The translations under genes were made by a program, and so were the position numbers. Shown here piece by piece: positions 50,346 to 62,085 of a DNA stretch of 64,000 nt (position 1 is the first letter of the stretch; each line of letters starts with the position of its first letter). The stretch spans positions 5,024,501-5,088,500 of the forward strand of contig OX485807.1 of NCBI GenBank assembly GCA_950295325.1. Reading direction: 5' to 3'. Under the pieces are notes generated by a model. The model was given only the letters and a program-made list of their open reading frames with translations, searched no databases and was not told the origin of the DNA. The DNA comes from Polytrichum commune. Taxonomy: Eukaryota; Streptophyta; Polytrichopsida; Polytrichales; Polytrichaceae.

Positions 50346-50990
50346 TTATGCAAATAAAGCTCTTGTAATAGAGCCTGATTCACACCACAAACTGATCCGG
50401 GCATTCAGTCTCGAATAGCCCACACCACACCATGTACAGACATATCACCAATACATAACACAAAGCTCCAAAGCTGCCTACAATGATAGCAGCACTAAAT
50501 CGATTCTCGGATCCACCATGCTTCCTTAGGTCCTTTTTCTCCTCAGCAACCTCATCCAGCTGACACCGATGCCACCAAGAATTGGTGAGAAAAATGCACA
50601 AGGAACTCCACCGATACAGAATTCAAAGGTAGATTGCAGGCATTGCAATCCTCATCTGCATCATCTTCTTCTCCGAACCCTAACCAGTAGCCTGCATCAT
50701 AAGAATCACAGCTAATCTAGCGATCAGGTAAGAGCACTCAACGAATTTGACTGAAACTTTCCTGGATCTGGAGGTCTGAGCTCCGCAGCTTACACTCAAA
50801 TTGAATCATTATTTCCTGCCTCGATATTCCTTGCCCTCGGATCTTCCCTTTTTACCACTCAGCATTTCTTTCAAAAATCTACAGCTACAATTCTCACAGA
50901 AAATAAAAAAGACCTCGCCCTTCCCTGTTCACTCCCAAGCCCTTTATAAAGAAACCCTAGCTTCACACGACGAATGAATCATCCACAAAG
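50346..50990 (-). promoter_or_regulatory. VPS54 5' UTR and core promoter region
   Basis: On the minus strand a TATAAAG-type box lies at about 50941-50950. Immediately upstream is AGGGTTT (about 50952-50960), the reverse of the plant telo-box AAACCCTA. Transcription would start near 50915, leaving a 5' UTR of about 570 nt that may contain an intron. Element matches are seen in the sequence; the start site is inferred. Confidence 0.4.
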
Positions 50991-51329
50991 GTTCACCTCA
51001 CATTCCGAAGAAAAAAATTAAAATCGACTTGTCGATTATTTTCGCTTGAAATCCGCAACGACGACTACGGGACAGCCTGCTGTAAGTAGCGATGGCGGAC
51101 TCCGCATCTGCGAGGCGAACGCAATCTCCAGCTATGGCGACAATCCTTTGCTCGAGCTTTGCCACGACGTGAAGAAGAAAGAGCAAGATGAGCACGCACG
51201 ACCGGGGGATATGACTACAGACCGATGGGTAAAGAGCGGTATAATAGTTCGCTAATTGGTTCCTGCTACGGTCCTCTGGACGGCTGTGCTCTGTCGCACT
51301 CTTCAGCAGGACCACGGCGCAAAGGGACC

Positions 51330-51551
51330 CGTCGGACGACCGGTGGACCGAGGGATAGTCCGGAGGATGGTGTAATGATCTGCTGTGTTATTATTGGGAA
51401 TAGTCTACTTCCACTGTTTTGCTCAATATGATTGTGAGCCCATCGGACGACCGATGGACCGTGGGACAATTCGGTGGATGGTGTAATAATCTGCTGTGTA
51501 ATTGGCGATTGGTCTATTCCCACTGCCTTCCTCAATATAATTGTGAATTAT
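51330..51551 (+). repeat. Two-copy ~111 bp tandem repeat upstream of VPS54
   Basis: The unit begins TCGGACGACCGRTGGACCG and ends near TCAATATRATTGTGA. Copies are at about 51330-51440 and 51441-51551 and share most positions. The short frames on both strands here are products of the repeat. Confidence 0.75.
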
Positions 51552-54500
51552 TTTGCATCAACACCGGTGGGGCATGGTGGGCCGGCCGGGTCCGGAACCA
51601 TATTTAGAAGTTGGAGTCCTTGCTTTTTCTTTCAAATGACTCGGAGACTCCAAGCTCGGACACCCAATAAGGTTTGTGGGTGTTATTCGGTTCCTTTTTT
51701 TACGTTCTCCAACTTCAACTAATTAGATTTATACAAAAAAAAAATCATGTTGCATTAGCAAATTTTTAATGAACAATTTGCAAAAAACGGATTGAAAATT
51801 GGACCTCCCTTGATATAGTTATGATTATTGAAAGTGCATGTTGTTGATATCTTAACTAGATACATATGTCTTCCCAATTGTGTTCACTATTGGTTGTAGA
51901 GTAGTTATTAGTAGTTGAAGACATAGTCTAATCTCTTTTCAACATGTGTCTTATGATGTTTGCTCTTGGGTCCTCACCAAACCACATACCAATTGAATTG
52001 CATTACGTAATACTAGGTGTCCGATTAAGAAGACAAGCCCCTTAGGACGCATTTACCTTAAGTTAGGGTCCGCGGGGAGTTACTGCACCCAACTGAGCAT
52101 ACCTTCATTCATCAATTGAAAACATTGGGAATCGTTTATAGATTGGAACTCTTTTTGGTGTCCTCAATTGACATCGAAACTGACTTCAAAGACCTTGAAT
52201 TAATGTAGTGTGACAAGATTCATATGAAATAACCACAAATATATATTGAGACCAGTTTTTAAGTTTGGAAGAATGAGAGGTATGATTGTATGTTTTTTCT
52301 TGCTTTTTCTTTTTTCTTTTTTTTCTTTTTCTTCTATTTTTTTTGTCAAGTACCATAACATCGATTAGCAAAGCCAAGAAGCTCCATTGTATGTTTGTTG
52401 TTCCCACCTCCATTACCAGTGTAGTGCTACAATGATCATGCAACTATAAGGATTGATTTTATTCTTGTGCATCACGATTCACTACACATGTTCCAACATG
52501 ACCTCCATACTATGAGATGTAGGCTAAGTATAATTTGTGTGTCATGAATACAGAGCTTGGGTTGCAAGCATATTGTTTATCTTGTTCATAGGCCCACCGA
52601 ACGAGTACACCCCATTGATCAATGTTATGACAAGTGACAATCAATATTGGAGTGGTGCCGCCAACCACATTCATTAATTGGAGAATATCAACATCATTTC
52701 ATAGTTGGAACCTAATTATGAAATACGAGAAAATCTCTTTGGATCTATGGTTTCAATTGCAAAAACGATGAGAGAACTTTAGAATCTAAAATAGGATTTG
52801 ACCCACATGATCCATCATCCTAAACCCCAACTTGGCGTATGGAATCCTAGCAAGTTGGCCCACTGATCCAAATATGACAAGCTAGAAGCCAATTCTTTTT
52901 ACCCCCCCCCCCCCCTTAAGCCTTGATAAAAACATGGATCACTTCATGCATGTGCCCCCAAACTCACATTTAAGCCACCTCGCACAAAATTTCACCTCCC
53001 TATGCCACCTCATCCTATGCCAAAATTACCTTAATTACTTGGTGATACTAAATTCATGAATACATGCTCATTTTCATCATTCATTTCGAAAAATTAACAT
53101 GTGTTCTAAAATGCTTTGAAGTTTGAGGTTAGAACTATGAGAATTGTTTTCGATGGCGTAGCATCAACAACAACTGGAGGCGTTGTCAAATGCCTATAAG
53201 TAGTAGAAAAATGTTGTTTAAAATATATTATTTTTCATGATGACCTTTATTGTTAAGTTAGGTACTCAAATATAGAATATCAAAATGAGATCTTCAAAAC
53301 TTATCATCAAAAGTGATGCGTAAAAGCAACCGACTAAAAGTAGTTTTGAATGTAAATTTCATGACCTTAAATATTTTGAGCTTGGAATTTGTTTTCATAT
53401 TCCTTGAATTCATTATAAAGTTAAGGTCATTGTACCTTTCTTTTTTCAAAGATTCATCAATTTAATGTAATGTAATTATATCTTAAACAAGTTTTTGACA
53501 ATTATTTTTCAATGTCACCCATTTTTTCACCACTTGCACTGTCTTCTAAAATACATATACATTGTTTGAAATTGTTTTTTTGTAAACATAAGTTGCTTGC
53601 CTTTGTAGATTCATATGTTTTCTAAATGTTTTTGAATTTTTATTTCATAAAACTCAAAGTTAGTATATAATTTTGGATCACCTGAAGAAGAAGAAGAAGA
53701 AGAAGAAGAACTCCAGCCCTAGGGAAGGAAAATCACCTTCACTTAAACTTGAGCAAGGATCAAGAGTTGTCCACTCTACCGTGCTTGCACCCGTGTAGCT
53801 TTCTTTGTAGTGTGTATTGCAGTGTTGTACTTTAATCTTTATGTTCTATACTTACAAGGTAACTCGGTTATGTATCAGGAGCACCATGAGAAATCAACAT
53901 ACCAGGATTCAAATTTCTAGCTTCTAATATCAAGTTCTTATAAAGAATATAACATCAAATCAAACTTTAGAACCGTTTCTAAATATAAATATTAGAGGAT
54001 TACATATTACTAGTCCCCCCTTGGGGGGGGGGAACTCATTGTATATTTTTGGAGACACATGCGATAACCACTTATTTTCAAGGGGGGGGGGGTATTATCT
54101 TTGGGAATTATAATATTAGGGACCCTTAAAGTAGGAAAAAAATCAACTAAGCTTAAAATTTGAATACCCTATTGGTAATTAGAAATCTAGAATGTATTCA
54201 ATATGAAATACCTTATTTTACTTACAAATTTTCGAGAAGAAGTCTATGGGCGATGAAAACAACTTCTGGCTTATGGTGAGGCCACGTTGCCTGTGCTTTC
54301 TCGACCGTCGGATTTGACCGATGTAAGATCTCCTCCGTTCCTGCCACCACTCATCCACTGCGTTGATAGCCTTTCATTTTCAGCCGAGGTAACATTTCAA
54401 TGCTGAAAGGTACAAAACATAACCAAAACCTAGAAGACATGTAATAACTCTAAGAATGGCAGACCAAGCACGCCACGGCTATAACAAAAGATGAGCTTAG

Positions 54501-56287
54501 GTTTCATGAAAGAGAAGATCATTGTTGAAACAACCGAACCCCTTGGCTCACCCAAAACCCTAAAACCATAATTCATCTACAAAAATAAACTAAATAAAAG
54601 TAATTTTTCATCCATCCCATTTGAGCCTACATAGTATTTAACTTAGGATACCCTTATTCAAGGCTATTTAAAATAAAATTATAATAAAATTACACATGTT
54701 ATATTACATGGTATTTTTTTTATAAAAGGTTTCCATCATTAATTCGTCCCTTATATTTTATATATAATTTTTCAAAATTTTACCTTGAATGAATATTAAA
54801 TACCTTATATTCTATTCCACATTGTTTCCAAAATACTACCAGTACCCCTTGGGGGGTTCACTGGCAAAAATTGTAGAACAACGTACGATAAAAAAATAGG
54901 GTCCAATATATTCATTGTAGATAAATCTTGTAAAAAATGTACATGTAAAATAGGGGATTCTAAAATAATGAAACATGTTTACATGTAAAATACCATCACA
55001 TATAATATTTTCAGGCTTTTTACATATAAAATACCATCACCTTATAATCTTTTCTGCAAGGTAAATAACCCCCCCAATAAATAGGTCCCGAACGCACGTG
55101 TATGCAAAATATAAGAGGGAGTGAACCCTCCGAGAAGTACCCCCCCCCCCACCAAAACTAGCCCCCAAGAAACGACTGAAAGAAAACGAATGCCCCCATC
55201 CCCTCCATGTGATACCTAAAACTTACATGGAATAACCTACCCGATGTTTCACTTGAAGTGTGTACATTGAGTGACCGTAATAAAAAACAAGATTGTCTAA
55301 TTTTGGATGGCAAGTGGATGATGATTTTTCATCCAATATGCTTCACTACATAACATATATTACGAAAGCAAGCATTTAAATGTCCAATTGAAATGACTCC
55401 ATCGAATTTGATAAGTGATCAAAGTTTATTGACTCAAGGGTAGGATCCCCGGGCCTAGCGTGGGGTTGTTCAAGCTTTAAAATTTTGCCCAAATTAGGCA
55501 CATACATGCATGTCTCAAGCTTGCATGCGTTGCAAGACCCTCATGCGAAAGATTTCAAAAAACAAATGTTGATGTTGGCAATCTAGTATGCAAATCAACT
55601 ACAACTTGGTGTGTCAAGGAGAATTCTACGGTGAGGCGTTGGCACTTGCATAACATTAACTCAACGTCGTACTTTCATTTTGTGGGCTATGGGAATATAA
55701 TCATGGGATGACTCAGATTCAAACTGGGCTCCCAACATGGCATGGTTTCAATTCCCAAGACCCCCATAACAAACACATAACACTGAGTAATGTTGTGTTG
55801 TTAGATTCATCAAGTAGAAGGTAGGAAAACCGACAATGATGAATGAGCACTACAGGTGCAGTAGACTAGGGTTAGAATGATTCTTGTGTGTACCCGAAAT
55901 GGCTAATTGTAAAAATGGTGGCCTGAAACTAGGGTTAGAATGATTATTGTGTGGATCCAAAATGACTAATTGTAAAAACGATGGCCTGAAAAAAAAATGC
56001 AATGATTGGTTGGATAGGTGTTGTTTCACACCACTTGTGATCACTTTCTGGGTGTCATCGAGTTAATTGTTTTGTGTGCATTTGTATGTAGAGTAGGATA
56101 TTTTGATGCTCAAATTAAGGAAACTCTATTATACAAGTAGGGGGTTTGACTTACTTGCCTCTTTGGGAAAATGTAATTGATGATTTACATGGAATAAAAT
56201 TATGAAACAACTTGCATTCCTCATCATTTCCTCTACTTTATCTTTGATAAAAAAAATTACACAAATTTCAAGCGAGTCTTTCTGGCC
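51552..56287. other. AT-rich intergenic DNA with G/C homopolymers
   Basis: No gene was recognised. It contains poly-C/G runs of nine or more at about 52902-52915, 54021-54031, 54081-54092 and 55139-55150, and a (GAA)n microsatellite at about 53683-53711. It also holds the second copy of the dispersed repeat first seen at 1412-1560 (about 52770-52890). Between 55860 and 55990 a short unit (GGGTTAGAATGATT) occurs twice. Confidence 0.5.
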
Positions 56288-57970
56288 TGTCACGTGAGGC
56301 GACATCGGGGGCTAAATCACGTCAAATTAGGAGTAAATGGACTCCATTGGGAGTCCATGTGTGTTTGGATGAGTGATGGACTCCATTGGGAGTCCTAGTT
56401 AGTTGTTCATCCACTCCATGGATGAAATCCACATAAGATTGGGGTTATGTGGAGAGGAAGGCATCTTGACTTGCCATTGTTGTCAAGTCAAGTCTTGTGA
56501 GTGTGTTTTGAGAGAGAGAGAGAGCTTGTTGTTGCTATCTTATGGCTATGGTGTAGTAGATCATGAGTAAAGCCTTTGCATTCTTTCTCCATCACTTGCA
56601 CTCTTGGATTCTCCCTTTGTGGAGTGAGAGATAGCTTGACTCTTGTGTGTGAATTTCAGAGTTTCTTAAGCTTTGTAAGGAGACTTCTTAGTTTCTTGAG
56701 CTTGGAGAGAGAAACCCTCATACTTGACAACAATTGGGCTTATTTTTCATTTTTGGTTGTATTTCTGAGCTAGAATGGCCCAGTAGTGGGAGCAAATGAG
56801 TGATACAAGTGTATGAAAGCTTAGTTTGCAATTCCTTGCAACCCTCAAGAAGATTTTGAGAAAAATCTCCACATCTCTTTTGGTGTCTCTTTGTGTTTTC
56901 TTGCATTGTTGATGGTTGAATCTTGAGACCAAATGGAATCTCAAGTCACATCTTTCTTACTTGCAAATTGTGGAAGCAAAGTTTAACTTTTTTTTCTTTT
57001 AAAACAAACAGAACAAAAAAAAATAAAAAAATCTGATTTGTTTTTAATTTTTTTGAGCTCCGGACGGATCCGGAGCTCACCGGACCCTCCTGGAGCTCCT
57101 GGCAGGCCGGGGGCGGGCGGCGCAAACCGGGCCGGGGCTGGGCAGCTAGGCGGGCGGGCGTCAGCCGGGCCCCACGGGCGGGCGGTGCCAGCCAGGCCCC
57201 ATGAGGTAAGCCCCCTTACCTTTTTATTTTTTATTTTTTATTTTATTTGGTTTTGGTTTTTGTTTTTGTTTTTTTTGTTTAATTAAAACTATTATTTTTT
57301 TTATATATATATTTTTTTTTCACATTTTTACTTTCACCTTTCAAACTTGGCATCCCATTCTCACAAACTTTGAGGTTCAAATTTGGGGGCATACTAGCTC
57401 CGATTGGAGTGAAATTTGAGCCTATCTTGTGTGAAATTTGCCAAGGAATCCAATGGTGTAATTGGATTGTTGATTGGAATTCAAAATCATTGCTGAAATT
57501 ATTAATTTCAACGCTGATTTTTGTTTTTGGGAGCAAATTAACTCCGAACGGAGTGAAATTTGAGCCTAATTTGTGTGAATTCTTCCTAGGAGTCCATTGG
57601 TGCAATTAGTTTGTTGATTGGAGTCCATAATCACCTTGGAAATTAACATTTTCAACGCTGATTTTTGTTTTTGGGAGCAAATTAACTCCGAACGGAGTGA
57701 AATTTGAGCCTAATTTGCGTGAAATCTTCCTAGGAGTCCATTGGTGCAATTAGTTTGTTAATTAGAGTCCATAATCACCTTGGAAATTAACATTTTCAAC
57801 GCTGATTTTTTAATTTTAATTACCAATCTCAAACCTTTGCACAATTTTGGAATTCTGGGGGCCTAAATAAACACTTGGCATTTGGCAAGGGATTGCCATT
57901 TAGATAGCCCGCAACAGGTGCAAGTTGCCATTACCTTGTAGATAGTTGCCGGTACTCAAGTGATTATTTT
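56288..57970 (+). mobile_element. Probable 5' LTR and leader of the Ty3 element
   Basis: TGTCACGTGAGGCGACATCG at 56288 resembles a Ty3/gypsy LTR start. AGTAAAGCCTTTGC at about 56568-56581 is a typical LTR polyadenylation-signal context, preceded by a (GA)n run at 56511-56525. A strongly GC-rich insert-like block lies at 57057-57215. I could not identify the LTR end or a primer-binding site, and the 3' LTR lies outside the window, so borders are provisional. Confidence 0.4.
57383..57812 (+). repeat. Three-copy 144-146 bp tandem repeat in the leader
   Basis: Units start near 57383, 57529 and 57673. Each contains an AACTCCGAACGGAGTGAAAT-type core and ends in TTTCAACGCTGATTTTT. Copies 2 and 3 are almost identical and copy 1 is older. 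The repeat lies just upstream of gag. Confidence 0.85.
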
Positions 57971-59990
57971 ATGGTGCAAACTAGGAGCCGATATTATCGA
58001 TCTCCATCACCAGATTACTTGGAGGACGTGCATACCACAAATCTTGAGCCAGAGGTAGATACCAACGAGGCTTTTGAGCCTATTTCGGCATTGGACACTA
58101 CTAGTAGGCTTTGGATTTGGAGTGTTGGCACGTTCGACGAAATGAACGACGATCACCACGGTTCAGTGCGTGATCGGTTCTCAGGTCGAGCTGGGGGCAT
58201 TTCCTTGCCCGATTGGAAACTCCGATTTCGTACTTGGATTAAGGAGAAACGCCAAAGGTCTTCCAATTTCAATGATTGGTATGCCTTTGAACTTCTGCCT
58301 CAGCATTTGGAGTATGAGGCACTCCAAACTTACGAACGCTGGACAGAGGGTCATTAACGACAACTTCGGGAGGTGGAGCAGTATTGGGAGGCCCGGGTTG
58401 AGCTTATTTCAGCCCTTAAAGATGGGGCAATTGCCACCTTAGCTCCACCCACCTTAAAGGAGGAGGATCCACCAGAGGAGTCTAAGGACCAAGAACTGGC
58501 ACTTGGGCCAATAGTGGCTGGCAGTAGCACGGCTACCCTTTCACGGATGGCACGTGCTACACAGGAAGCATTGACGGCTGTTGGTCCACCACCTCCATTT
58601 AATCCCCTTGTTGAATTTGTCGCACATTTGGAGGTGGAGTATGGTGGGTTTCGGCGAGACCAGATGCAGTGCATTCAGGATTTCCGCCGAGAGAAGGCTG
58701 ACACTCCACGGACCATGTATACGCGACTCGCACGCTTTGCTGTTGAGTCGGGAGGTGTTTTTGCTGAGAGTCAGCTTGTCAAATTTTTTTTGTCTAAGAT
58801 TGACAAGCGGCTACTTGAGTTGGCATCACCTCGGATTATCCTCGACTACGAAGGCAGAGCTACGCTTGCACAAGCGTTTGCCGTGGTTAAGAGATGTGAT
58901 CGGGCTCTCTGTCAACACGATGCCACAGACATGGTATCTTGGATGACAGAGAGTACGAAATCAAAAAGAATTGTCACAGCTACTAGTAGTTTAGCGGAGA
59001 CTCAAACCGTTAAGGAGCAAAAGATTTTGCATTGTTGGGGTTGTGGAGAAGCTGGTCATTCGAAGAATGATCCCAATTGTCCTAAGAAGAAGAAAACCCA
59101 GCCTTTGGGAAAATTCAAACAAAAGATAGAACCAGTAAAGGCAGGGGACAATTCTAAGAAGAAACAATTGAAATGTAACCATTGTGGTGGCACTAATCAC
59201 GATGTGCATCATTGTTTCCAACTTCATCCTGAGATGCGGCCTGCCAGTTATGTCACTGGCAAATTTCCAAGGGAGCAGAGTCTTGAGGCTAAGGTGGCAG
59301 AGCTCGAGCAAAAGCTCAAATCTTCTGTATCTTTTGCTCAAATTTCTGAGCTGTTTGCAGGTGGTGGCACCTCGGGTTCGGACATGTATATGTTTGGGGC
59401 ATTTGGAGAGGTGGTGGCTGCGGCTTCTACTCGATCACAAACATTGGCAAATGCGGTGGCTTCTATAAGTGGTGGTAGCAACGAGGTGTCACATCCTCGC
59501 CATGCCGGACCAGCGGATCAAGTTGGTCAAGCACGTTTACCTCTCTCATTTGGATTGGTAGACACCGCTGTTGTTGGAGTTAAAAACCATGTACCTTTGA
59601 GAGATGGGGATTCCATCTCGAAGGATGTTACGCAGACATTGACATATAAAATTCTCCATATGCCAATTTTCTCGGGTTCGGAATTGATGGCTCCGGATTT
59701 CAAGCCTGCTGGAGTTTTCCATTTAGCTGGGAAAATGTTAGAAGGAAAGGCGGATTTGCCATCCCTTCAAGTATCCCAAGCTGTTGTTGACGTACCTGTG
59801 GCTGAGGAGGTGGAGGACTTAGCCAATTTGCGAGCGAGCCTTGCGGATGCAGCAATTATTGCTTTTGGTAAGCACACTGATATTCCTCCATCAACAATTT
59901 CAGCAGTGGACACGTTCTTTTCGAATTATGCAGCGGGTGCGGCATATCTTGCAGATATTTCTGCAAGGCTTGCGCGCGAGCGGCTTAATT
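57971..59990 (+). pseudogene. gag: Gag with zinc knuckles (one in-frame stop)
   Basis: Starts MVQTRSR, a common start in plant Ty3 Gag. The matrix/capsid-like part runs to about residue 300 (WYAFELLPQHL, YTRLARFAVESGG). A TAA at 58355-58357 interrupts an otherwise continuous frame. A knuckle CWGCGEAGHSKNDPNC follows near 59035, then a basic stretch and a second Cys/His cluster CNHCGGTNHDVHHC near 59177. A coiled-coil-like segment (LEAKVAELEQKLK) follows. The knuckles would bind the element's RNA. The boundary with protease is not sharp. Confidence 0.85.
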
Positions 59991-60039
59991 TGCAACCTGC
60001 AGTTGTACAGCTGATGAACGACAAATCTTTGTTTGTCGT

Positions 60040-60265
60040 TTCACATGCGGATATGCCTACTATTCGTGCTACACCACTGAGGGTTATGATGGATTCCGGT
60101 GCTCAACCGGTTATGATTGGCAAAAGACTTGCTGACAGTCTTGGATTGACGCCAACAAACTTAGATCCTTGTCCATTCACAATTGTGACTTCAGTAGGGG
60201 GCACTGAACGTGCCACAAGTTACACCAAGACACCTCTATGTTTGATTTTTAATGTGGGGGCATGA
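60040..60265 (+). pseudogene. Retroviral-type aspartic protease
   Basis: The catalytic DSGA motif (VMMDSGAQPVMIGK) has its Asp at 60092-60094 and is in frame with Gag. It would cleave the polyprotein. A TGA at 60263-60265 cuts the frame about 55 residues later, and the same frame then continues open to 60787 as a linker of unknown function. The linker (60266-60780) includes DILVGQQTLYPLGF, typical of the C-terminal part of such proteases. Confidence 0.8.
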
Positions 60266-60785
60266 CCTACCTACACTCATTTGTCAATGGAGTGTGTTGT
60301 TACTAATGCTACCAACTATGATATACTTGTTGGTCAGCAAACTCTTTATCCACTTGGCTTTGGTTTGGATAATTGGATTGAAGAGGCATGGATTAGACCG
60401 GGATGGTCTTCTGGAGATGGCAGGAAGGTATTTATTCCTGTAGCATTTGCAGCTACTTCTATGACTATGGTTGCACAGACAATGTTTGGTTGCAGCGGTT
60501 TAGTTGCAGATTTGCCTTGTGCTCCAATTTTGTTGGAGGAAACATTGGACTACGCTTGTAATGCAGCAGAACAACAAATTTTGCCATCTTTACAAATTTC
60601 TGCTCGACATTTCAAGGATCCACTTCCACCATGGCGTGCTCCTAAGGAGTTATCCGACCATTGTCGACACATTGTAGCGGATTTGGGGCTTGGAGAGACA
60701 CCTCCAACGTCATCCTCATTTTCTTTTACTCAACCCATTCGTTGGCAACCACCACTTGAAGGTATTGTCCTTGTAGAAAACTTTT

Positions 60786-61730
60786 AGGGGCATTGGCACA
60801 AGTTTGGCGGTAGTGTTGGAGGCTGGGATTACAGTTAGGCGATATATTCATGTGGATAATGGATATGCAGCCAACAGAGCCGTCGGACACCACATTCAAC
60901 AATTGTTGTTGAGGTACCCCGCACAATTGTCAGCCTCTGCCATTCTTGGATGTTGTGGTAAACTTCCTCAAGATGTCACTATGATTAGTGATGAGGATTT
61001 GAGAAGATTGGGCCACGTGAATTTAATTATTGCAGGATGGCCTTGTCAAGGCCATTCACGGACAGGAACTGGCCAGGGTTTGGATGATCCTAGGTCTAGT
61101 TTGTTCGCGGATTTGATGCGATTGACACAATGGTGGTTTACCCACCAATCAAGTCCTCCAGGATACATTTTTGAAAATGTGTCATTATTGGGTGATACAC
61201 GGCACAAAGTGGTGAAGGATGGTGAGTACATTAACCAAATTCTGGGTACTCCAACATTTCTGGATGCTGCATCCTTGGGATCCTTTTGCTCATCGGCCTC
61301 GTTGATTTTGGACCAATTTGGTATCACCTCAGGTGCTTTCAGCGGCGATCGCCCGCATTCCCCGCCTTATGAATCGCAAGGTGGATGACATTTTAGATGC
61401 TCATCGTGTTTCTTTGGCAGTTACCAAGGATGACATCTTGCCATTTGCATTAATTAACAAGGTGGGAATTCCGAGAGGTGCACTACCTACTTTTGTGACA
61501 TATTCACGGTCTTTTCCATTTTGATCTCGTGGACCATGCATGGTTTGGGATTCAAAATTCCAAACTCATGATGAGCCTACGGCAGATGAGCGGGAACGAG
61601 CCATGGGTTTTCCTACAGGCACTACGGCTGCTCATGGGCTTCAAGAAGGTCAGAGACGTTTCCTATTGGGACAAACTATGGATCTCAATAGCATTGTGTG
61701 GATGATTGGAATTTGTCTTGCTGCTCAACA
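60786..61730 (+). pseudogene. C5 cytosine DNA methyltransferase domain in the retrotransposon
   Basis: Five C5-MTase motif regions occur in order. Motif I, the AdoMet site, is GGIGTSLAVVLEAG after a frame break near 60785. Motif IV is GWPCQGHSRTGTGQG, with the nucleophile Cys codon at 61044-61046. Motif VI is FENV (about 61170). Motif VIII is HRPR-FWTNL, split by a TGA at 61303 and reached by a frame change near 61270. Motifs IX/X are ERERAMGFPTGTT (61588-61626) and QRRFLLGQTMDL (61651 on). The segment between VIII and IX is only about 90 residues, so the target-recognition region is small. The layout recalls the DNMT3/DRM-like de novo group, but that is inference. It sits between protease and RT in the element's own frame system. 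The catalytic residues are preserved although the copy is broken. Confidence 0.92.
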
Positions 61731-61739
61731 ACGTATGGA

Positions 61740-62085
61740 TGATCAATTGCTTCCTTTAAGGACAGAGAACAATGGTCAGGGGGCAATGAAGCCGCAATCC
61801 AAGGATCACATGGAGGTCAATGATACCGAGGGATTATTTTCTTTGAAATAACAAGTTGCGGAAGAGTTTCGAGCCCAACGTGTTTTTTCGGCTTTGGCCC
61901 AAGATTTTGGAAAGTTGGAAGCCCATAAAATGTTTCCACTTCTATTTCTTGGTGACACTTCATATGTGGGCAGCTATTTAGCTATACAAACTGATTGTAG
62001 TGGAGATGATACGCATTTGGATTCAAGTACAGATGATGGCGGCAAAGGTGTTGCCTTCTCCACGGACTAGCAATCACAGGCTGTG
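61740..62085 (+). other. Linker between DNMT and RT
   Basis: An open but unrecognised, acidic and low-conservation segment in the same frame as the DNMT end and RT, with stops at 61849 and 62068. It is probably a polyprotein spacer. Confidence 0.5.

Noticed and set aside
57038-57286. 82-codon frame rich in Gly, Ala and Pro
   Set aside because: Produced by the GC-rich block in the retrotransposon leader.
56288-57970. Search for a tRNA primer-binding site after the LTR
   Set aside because: No stretch matched the common plant initiator-Met type site, so the LTR end is left open.
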